The notes below the pieces were generated by a model that worked only from the letters and a program-made list of their open reading frames with translations, did not search any database and was not told the DNA's origin. The position numbers were made by a program, and so were the translations under genes. A stretch of DNA of 11,123 nt from Clostridia bacterium (GTDB lineage: Bacteria; Bacillota; Clostridia; Oscillospirales; CAG-272): positions 1-11,123 of the forward strand of contig JAGBXH010000285.1 of NCBI GenBank assembly GCA_017629395.1, read 5' to 3'. Numbering within the stretch: the stretch's first letter is position 1; each line of letters starts with the position of its first letter. Shown here piece by piece: positions 6,592 to 11,123 of this stretch.

Positions 6592-8811
6592 ATGAGCTTT
6601 TGGATCATGGCGGACGACCGCCCTACTTCTCCTAAATTTTATTATTTTTCCAAAGATTTCGAAGCTCCCGACGGAGCTTGCCTGAAAGCCTGTGTCTGCG
6701 GAGATACGCGCTATGCGCTATACCTCAACGGTCACCTCGTTTCCGAGGGACCCTGCCAAGGCTCGGCATATAGAACCTTCTATGAAACCGAGGACTTGAC
6801 CCCTTATCTGACTGCAGGCAAAAATACCCTGGTCGCCAAAGTCATGTACGTGACCGAGGGGCACTTTATCTCCACCTTCCGCAAGTCTGCGCCTGCCTTT
6901 TGGCTGGACGGAGAGCTGGTGTATGGAGAGTCTACCACCAAGTTGGGCACGGATGCAAGCTGGACTTGCGCACGCGAAGACGCCTGCTCACTGGAGCAAG
7001 GCACGGATTGCTATATCTCCATCCCTCCCTACGAGCATTGGTCGGGCGCTTCGGTGCGTACCCCCATTGCCTGCGTGCCAAGCTTTGAGCCGGATTTTGA
7101 CCACGCTTGCTTTGACGAATGCGGTATCAACCAGCAGTACGTCATGTTCCCCCGCTCCCTGCCCGCAATGGAAACCGAGGCTTATCGTCCTATGCAGGCG
7201 GTCAGACGCGGTGAGGGCTTTACCGAATTTGATGCAACCAGCTATACCACTGCTAAATTATGCCTGCGATTTCGGGCAAAGGCAGGCAGCCGCATGCGCA
7301 TTATGTATGCCGAGTGCTACAGGCTGACCGATGAGAACGGAAAACGCTATAAGGGTGTGCGCGATGCGTATGATCAGCCCTCGGCATTTCTGTACGGCTG
7401 CTACGATACCGTGGTTGCCACGGGAGAGGAGCAGGTATTCGAGCCTTTTTGGTATCGCTCCTTCCGCTTTGCACGCGTGGAATGTGACGATCCCGATTTC
7501 ACAGTACTAAACTTTGACTACGCCTTTTACCACTATCCGCTGGACGCAGCCGGCACGTTTGCCTGCTCCGATCCGCGCTATAACAAGATGTGGGAGATCA
7601 GCCGCCACACCGTGCTTTGCTGTATGCACGAGATGTACGTGGACTGCCCCTACTACGAGCAGCAGCAATACGACATGGACAGCGCGCTGGAGATGCTGTT
7701 CACCCTGCGCATGAGTATGGATGACCGCATGCCGATCAAATCCTTGACCGACTTTGCACATTCGCAATTGCCCAGCGGCTTGCTGCAGGCAAACTATCCT
7801 TCCATCAAAACTCAGATCATCCCCAATTTCACGCTTTTTTGGATACTGATGCTGCGCGATTATATGCGCTATTGCGGCACAAGCGCGGAGAACATCAAGC
7901 TGCTGCGCTCGATGATAGGCACCGCCGCACATGCCTTGGATGGTTTTGACGCTTACGTGCTGCCAAACGGTCTTGTTGGAAACACCCCCTATTGGCACTT
8001 TGTGGATTGGGTGCCCGGTTGGAGTGGCGGCATTCCCTCCGGAAAGCCCGACGAGCCCATCACGGTCAGCACGCTGATGTACGCAACAGCCCTCAAAGCA
8101 GCTGCCGAGTTATACGACATTCTTGGCAGAAGCGGCACAGCCTTGGATTACAGAAGCAAAGCCGAGGACGCAATTCGCGCTGTCTACGAGCATTGCTACG
8201 ACAAAAAGGCAGGGCTTTTCCGCAACAAGCCGAGTGTGAGCGAATACAGCCAGCACACCACGCTTTGGGCAATCCTTTCGGGTGCTGTACAAGGCGAGGA
8301 AGCGGGAGAGCTGATCGACCGCACCTTTAACGCCAAGGTCCCCGTCGCCTTCTGCACCTTCTCCATGAGCCACTATATGTTCCGCGCTCTGGAACTTGCA
8401 GGACGCTACGATGCTTATGCAAAGCAACAGCTACAGGGCTGGGAGACCATGCTTGACCTGCACTGCACCACCTGGTGTGAAAACCCCGACGACCCTAGAA
8501 GCGAATGCCACGGCTGGAGCTCTGCGCCCATTTACGAATTCTCTGCTATGGTGCTGGGTGTTACACCCACCGCCTCCGGCTACGATTCCGTTCGCATCAA
8601 GCCTCACCCGCACGCCTATGATCTTTCGTGGGCAAGCGGCACGATCCCCACTCCCCACGGTGTCATTTCGGTGGCATGGGAAAAGCAGGACGGTGCACTG
8701 ATGATGACAGTCACCCTGCCCGATACCGATATGCGCTGCGAAATCGTGTTGCCCGACGGCAATACGCATACGCAGACAACCGCGAGTGCTCAATATACCT
8801 GTAAACTATAA
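6592..8811 (+). CDS. GH78 alpha-L-rhamnosidase-like glycosidase
   Basis: A 739-residue protein, likely removing alpha-L-rhamnose or a related sugar from oligosaccharides. The N-terminal third is beta-sandwich material typical of GH78 (for example RYALYLNGHLVSEGP). The (alpha/alpha)6 barrel starts near residue 330 and includes DCPYYEQQQYDMD (351-363). Canonical GH78 enzymes have a DCPxRxER-type motif here. The spacing of Asp351, Glu356 and Asp363 equals that of Asp567, Glu572 and Asp579 in Bacillus RhaB, so the general acid is probably Glu356. The general base is probably Glu630 in TTWCENP, followed by the family block CHGWSSAP (639-646) and VLGVTP. A C-terminal beta-sandwich ends the protein. 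Length is within the family range. No signal peptide, so cytoplasmic action is likely. The changed motif places it in a divergent GH78 branch, so rhamnose specificity is not certain. The gene sits between the xylosidase and xylA genes. Confidence 0.82.
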   Translation: MSFWIMADDRPTSPKFYYFSKDFEAPDGACLKACVCGDTRYALYLNGHLVSEGPCQGSAYRTFYETEDLTPYLTAGKNTLVAKVMYVTEGHFISTFRKSAPAFWLDGELVYGESTTKLGTDASWTCAREDACSLEQGTDCYISIPPYEHWSGASVRTPIACVPSFEPDFDHACFDECGINQQYVMFPRSLPAMETEAYRPMQAVRRGEGFTEFDATSYTTAKLCLRFRAKAGSRMRIMYAECYRLTDENGKRYKGVRDAYDQPSAFLYGCYDTVVATGEEQVFEPFWYRSFRFARVECDDPDFTVLNFDYAFYHYPLDAAGTFACSDPRYNKMWEISRHTVLCCMHEMYVDCPYYEQQQYDMDSALEMLFTLRMSMDDRMPIKSLTDFAHSQLPSGLLQANYPSIKTQIIPNFTLFWILMLRDYMRYCGTSAENIKLLRSMIGTAAHALDGFDAYVLPNGLVGNTPYWHFVDWVPGWSGGIPSGKPDEPITVSTLMYATALKAAAELYDILGRSGTALDYRSKAEDAIRAVYEHCYDKKAGLFRNKPSVSEYSQHTTLWAILSGAVQGEEAGELIDRTFNAKVPVAFCTFSMSHYMFRALELAGRYDAYAKQQLQGWETMLDLHCTTWCENPDDPRSECHGWSSAPIYEFSAMVLGVTPTASGYDSVRIKPHPHAYDLSWASGTIPTPHGVISVAWEKQDGALMMTVTLPDTDMRCEIVLPDGNTHTQTTASAQYTCKL

Positions 8812-8848
8812 AAATATAAATAAACATAAAAATGGAGGATTTCCCAAA
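8812..8848 (+). promoter_or_regulatory. AT-rich spacer with ribosome binding site fixing the xylA start
   Basis: The 37-base gap is nearly all A and T up to GGAGG (8834-8838), ten bases before ATG 8849. The frame is open upstream to an ATG at 8786, but that region overlaps the end of the GH78-like gene and the extension matches nothing in xylose isomerases, so 8849 is the start. Confidence 0.85.
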
Positions 8849-10156
8849 ATGTATCAAGAAATCAAAAACATTTCCTTTGAAGGCCCCAAGAGCAAAAACC
8901 CCTACTCTTTTCGTTTCTATGATAAAAATCGCGTAATCGCAGGCAAGACCATGGCAGAGCATCTGCGCTTTGCAATGAGCTGGTGGCACACCTGCAACGC
9001 ATCCGGCACCGATATGTTCGGCGGCAACACCATGGATAAGACCTTTGGTCTGGACGGCATTGAAATGCACAAGGCAAAGGTGGACTTCGCTTTTGACCTG
9101 ATGCAGAAGCTGGGTATTGAATACTACTGCTTCCACGACGTTGACGTTGCTCCCGAGGGCAAGACTCTTGCAGAGAGCATCAAGAACCTGGAGATCATCA
9201 CCGACTACCTCCTGGAAAAGCAGAACGCTACCGGCATCAAGCCCCTGTGGGTCACCGCTAACATGTTTGGCGACAAGACCTTTATGGCAGGCGCAGCTAC
9301 CTCCCCCTCGGCTGACGTGTACGCCATTGCAGCAGGCAAGGTCAAGGCAGGCATTGACGCAGCCATCAAGCTGGGCGCACCCGGTTACGTATTCTGGGGC
9401 GGCAGAGAGGGCTACGACACTCTGATCAACACCGATATGGCACTGGAGCTTGACAACCTGGGCAAGTTCCTGACCCTTGCACGCGATTACGGCCGTGCAA
9501 ACGGATTTAAGGGTGACTTCTACATTGAGCCCAAGCCCAAGGAACCCACCAAGCACCAGTATGACTTTGACGTGGCAACCTGCGCAAACTTCCTGCGCAC
9601 CTACGGTCTGATGGACGATTTCAGAATGAACATTGAAGCGAACCACGCAACCCTTGCAGGCCACACCTTCCAGCACGAGCTGCGCTCGGCAACCGTCAAC
9701 GGCATTTTCGGCTCGATCGACGCAAACCAGGGCGATATGCTGCTGGGCTGGGATACCGACCAGTTCCCCACCAACGTATACGACACCACGCTTTGCATGT
9801 ATGAGGTCATCAAGGCAGGCGGCTTTACCAACGGCGGTCTGAACTTCGACGCCAAGGCACGCCGTCAGTCCAACTCCTTTGAGGACGTGCTGCTTTCCTA
9901 TATCGCAGGTATGGATGCGTTTGCACTCGGTCTGATCAAGGCATACGAGATCATTGAGGACGGCAGAATCGACGAGTTTGTAGCACAGCGTTACGCTTCC
10001 TACAACGAGGGCATCGGTAAGGATATCCGCGAGGGCAAGGTCACGCTGGAATCTCTTGCCGCTTACGCGCAGAATCTGGAGAACGTGATCCCCGGCAGCG
10101 GCAGACAGGAATACCTCGAATCCGTACTCAACGACATTCTCTTCTCGGGAGTCTGA
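8849..10156 (+). CDS. xylA: Xylose isomerase (class II)
   Basis: XylA converts D-xylose to D-xylulose in the cytoplasm, using two divalent metal ions. The 435-residue protein matches class II enzymes in length and sequence, including the N-terminal block NPYSFRFYD and AGKTMAEHLRFAMSWWHT. Active-site parts are all present: catalytic His96 in CFHDVDVAPEG, metal ligand Glu227 in IEPKPKEPTKHQYD, EANHATLAGH (Glu263, His266), GWDTDQFP (Asp302, Asp304) and Asp334 in NFDAKARR. It closely resembles the clostridial branch (for example Lachnoclostridium phytofermentans XylA as recalled). One loop is odd: residues 138-151 read NMFGDKTFMAGAAT where most relatives have a PRF/YMxGA motif. Codons are strongly biased (AAG, AAC, GAC, CTG), more than in the glycosidase genes, which suggests high expression. 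It lies one base before xylB. Confidence 0.98.
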   Translation: MYQEIKNISFEGPKSKNPYSFRFYDKNRVIAGKTMAEHLRFAMSWWHTCNASGTDMFGGNTMDKTFGLDGIEMHKAKVDFAFDLMQKLGIEYYCFHDVDVAPEGKTLAESIKNLEIITDYLLEKQNATGIKPLWVTANMFGDKTFMAGAATSPSADVYAIAAGKVKAGIDAAIKLGAPGYVFWGGREGYDTLINTDMALELDNLGKFLTLARDYGRANGFKGDFYIEPKPKEPTKHQYDFDVATCANFLRTYGLMDDFRMNIEANHATLAGHTFQHELRSATVNGIFGSIDANQGDMLLGWDTDQFPTNVYDTTLCMYEVIKAGGFTNGGLNFDAKARRQSNSFEDVLLSYIAGMDAFALGLIKAYEIIEDGRIDEFVAQRYASYNEGIGKDIREGKVTLESLAAYAQNLENVIPGSGRQEYLESVLNDILFSGV

Positions 10157-10157
10157 T

Positions 10158-11123
10158 ATGAGCTATTACATTGGCATTGACCTCGGCACGTCTGCCTGCA
10201 AGGGCATTTTGACCGACCGCACCGGCACGGTGCTTGCCGAGCACAGCGTCAGCTACCCCGTCTCCACCCCGCACGCAAATTGGAGCGAGCAAGAGCCCGC
10301 CGATTGGTATCGCGCTGCCAAAGAGATCCTTTCCGTCCTGTCCAAGGGCAAGGAGGAAGAGATCCGAGGCGTGGGCATCGCAGGACAAATGCATGGGCTT
10401 GTCATGCTGGATGATCAGGACGAGGTCATTCGCCCCGCTATCCTTTGGAACGACGGCCGCAGCGCCACCGAAACCGCTTATCTCAACAGCCTTGGCACCC
10501 TCCCCGCTCTGACAGGCAATATCGCATTCCCCGGTTTCACCGCTCCCAAAATTCTGTGGGTCAAGCATCACGAGCCGGAAAATTTTGCAAAAGCAAAAAA
10601 GATCTGCCTGCCCAAGGATTATCTGGCATACAAGCTGACAGGCGTTTTTTCCACCGAATACTCCGACGCAGCGGGCATGCTGCTTTTGGACGTGCAGCAT
10701 AAATGCTGGTCGCAAGAAATGTGCGAGATTTGCGGCATTACCCGTGACGTGCTCCCTGTGCTGTATGAAAGCTATCAGCCCACGGGCAAGCTCTTGGCAG
10801 AGCTCGGGCTGCCCAATGCAGTCCTTTGCGCGGGCGCAGGCGACAACGCAGGTGCTGCAGTAGGAACAAACACGCTCCGCGAGGGGGATTGCAGTATCTC
10901 TCTGGGAACCAGCGGCACGGTTTTCCTGCCTTGTGACGAATTTAATACCACATGCGGTACTGCGCTGCACAACTTTGTGCACGCAAACGGCAAATATCAC
11001 CTCATGGGCTGCATCTTGTCTGCGGCTTCCTGTAACAACTGGTGGACACGCGACATTCTGGACGCCGCATACGGCGATCCGGAAGTCCCCCACTACGGAC
11101 AGACGGGCGTGTACTTCCTGCCC
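10158..11123 (+). CDS. xylB: Xylulokinase (3' truncated by window end)
   Basis: XylB phosphorylates D-xylulose with ATP to D-xylulose 5-phosphate, the entry to the pentose phosphate pathway. The first 322 residues are visible out of about 490-500 usual for the family. FGGY-kinase features: the phosphate-binding start YYIGIDLGTSACKG (3-16), IAGQMHGLVMLD, the ILWNDGR substrate block, STEYSDAAGMLLLD, and AGAGDNAGAAVG with catalytic Asp229. GTSGTV begins the second, ATP-binding domain. The start is fixed by ATG one base after the xylA stop, with GGGAG (10147-10151) inside the end of xylA, which indicates translational coupling. No frameshift or stop is seen up to the window edge. Confidence 0.97.
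   Translation, partial: MSYYIGIDLGTSACKGILTDRTGTVLAEHSVSYPVSTPHANWSEQEPADWYRAAKEILSVLSKGKEEEIRGVGIAGQMHGLVMLDDQDEVIRPAILWNDGRSATETAYLNSLGTLPALTGNIAFPGFTAPKILWVKHHEPENFAKAKKICLPKDYLAYKLTGVFSTEYSDAAGMLLLDVQHKCWSQEMCEICGITRDVLPVLYESYQPTGKLLAELGLPNAVLCAGAGDNAGAAVGTNTLREGDCSISLGTSGTVFLPCDEFNTTCGTALHNFVHANGKYHLMGCILSAASCNNWWTRDILDAAYGDPEVPHYGQTGVYFLP

Noticed and set aside
8786..8848. N-terminal extension of XylA from ATG 8786
   Set aside because: It overlaps the end of the GH78-like gene, has no ribosome binding site and adds residues absent from xylose isomerases. ATG 8849 has GGAGG upstream.
10128..11093. Antisense open frame of 321 codons opposite xylB
   Set aside because: The + strand is clearly xylulokinase with all FGGY motifs, so the - frame is a shadow.

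Overview
The window looks like chromosomal DNA from an anaerobic Clostridia bacterium (Bacillota), probably of the Ruminococcaceae/Oscillospiraceae type found in gut or rumen. The evidence is a moderately GC-rich sequence, purine-rich Shine-Dalgarno sites, a surface protein ending in a Thr/Glu/Pro linker, a membrane helix and a KKKD tail, and a class II xylose isomerase closest in recalled sequence to clostridial enzymes. All genes lie on the + strand. No RNA gene, insertion sequence, CRISPR array or phage gene was seen.

Layout. Positions 2-292 hold the 3' end of a cell-surface protein gene. Positions 293-489 are the only sizeable intergenic region. It holds a short perfect hairpin, a strong intrinsic terminator (336-382), a second small hairpin with a T tail, and a good sigma-A-type promoter (TTGATT, 17 bp, TATAAT) framed by an 8-bp inverted repeat. 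The promoter drives what looks like one operon: a shortened MFS (OPA-like) transporter gene (490-813), a very large GH38 alpha-mannosidase-like gene (810-4601), a GH3 beta-xylosidase-like gene (4620-6503), a divergent GH78 alpha-L-rhamnosidase-like gene (6592-8811), xylA (8849-10156) and the start of xylB (10158 to the window edge).

How they fit together. None of the three glycosidases has an N-terminal signal peptide, so they probably trim imported oligosaccharides in the cytoplasm. Xylose released by the GH3 enzyme would go to xylulose (XylA) and xylulose 5-phosphate (XylB), entering the pentose phosphate pathway. Mannosidase, xylosidase and rhamnosidase-like enzymes next to XylAB suggest a plant heteroglycan that contains xylose rather than plain xylan; this is inference.

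Most unusual points: the transporter reads as an in-frame fusion of its first two to three helices to a short C-terminal tail, yet keeps an ATGA overlap with the next gene; the GH38 enzyme carries a discoidin/CBM32-like domain and an InlB-repeat-like segment although it looks cytoplasmic; the GH78-like protein keeps the catalytic acidic spacing in an altered motif. I did not find a clear, wholly new system. The best candidate for novelty is the particular enzyme combination and its unknown glycan.
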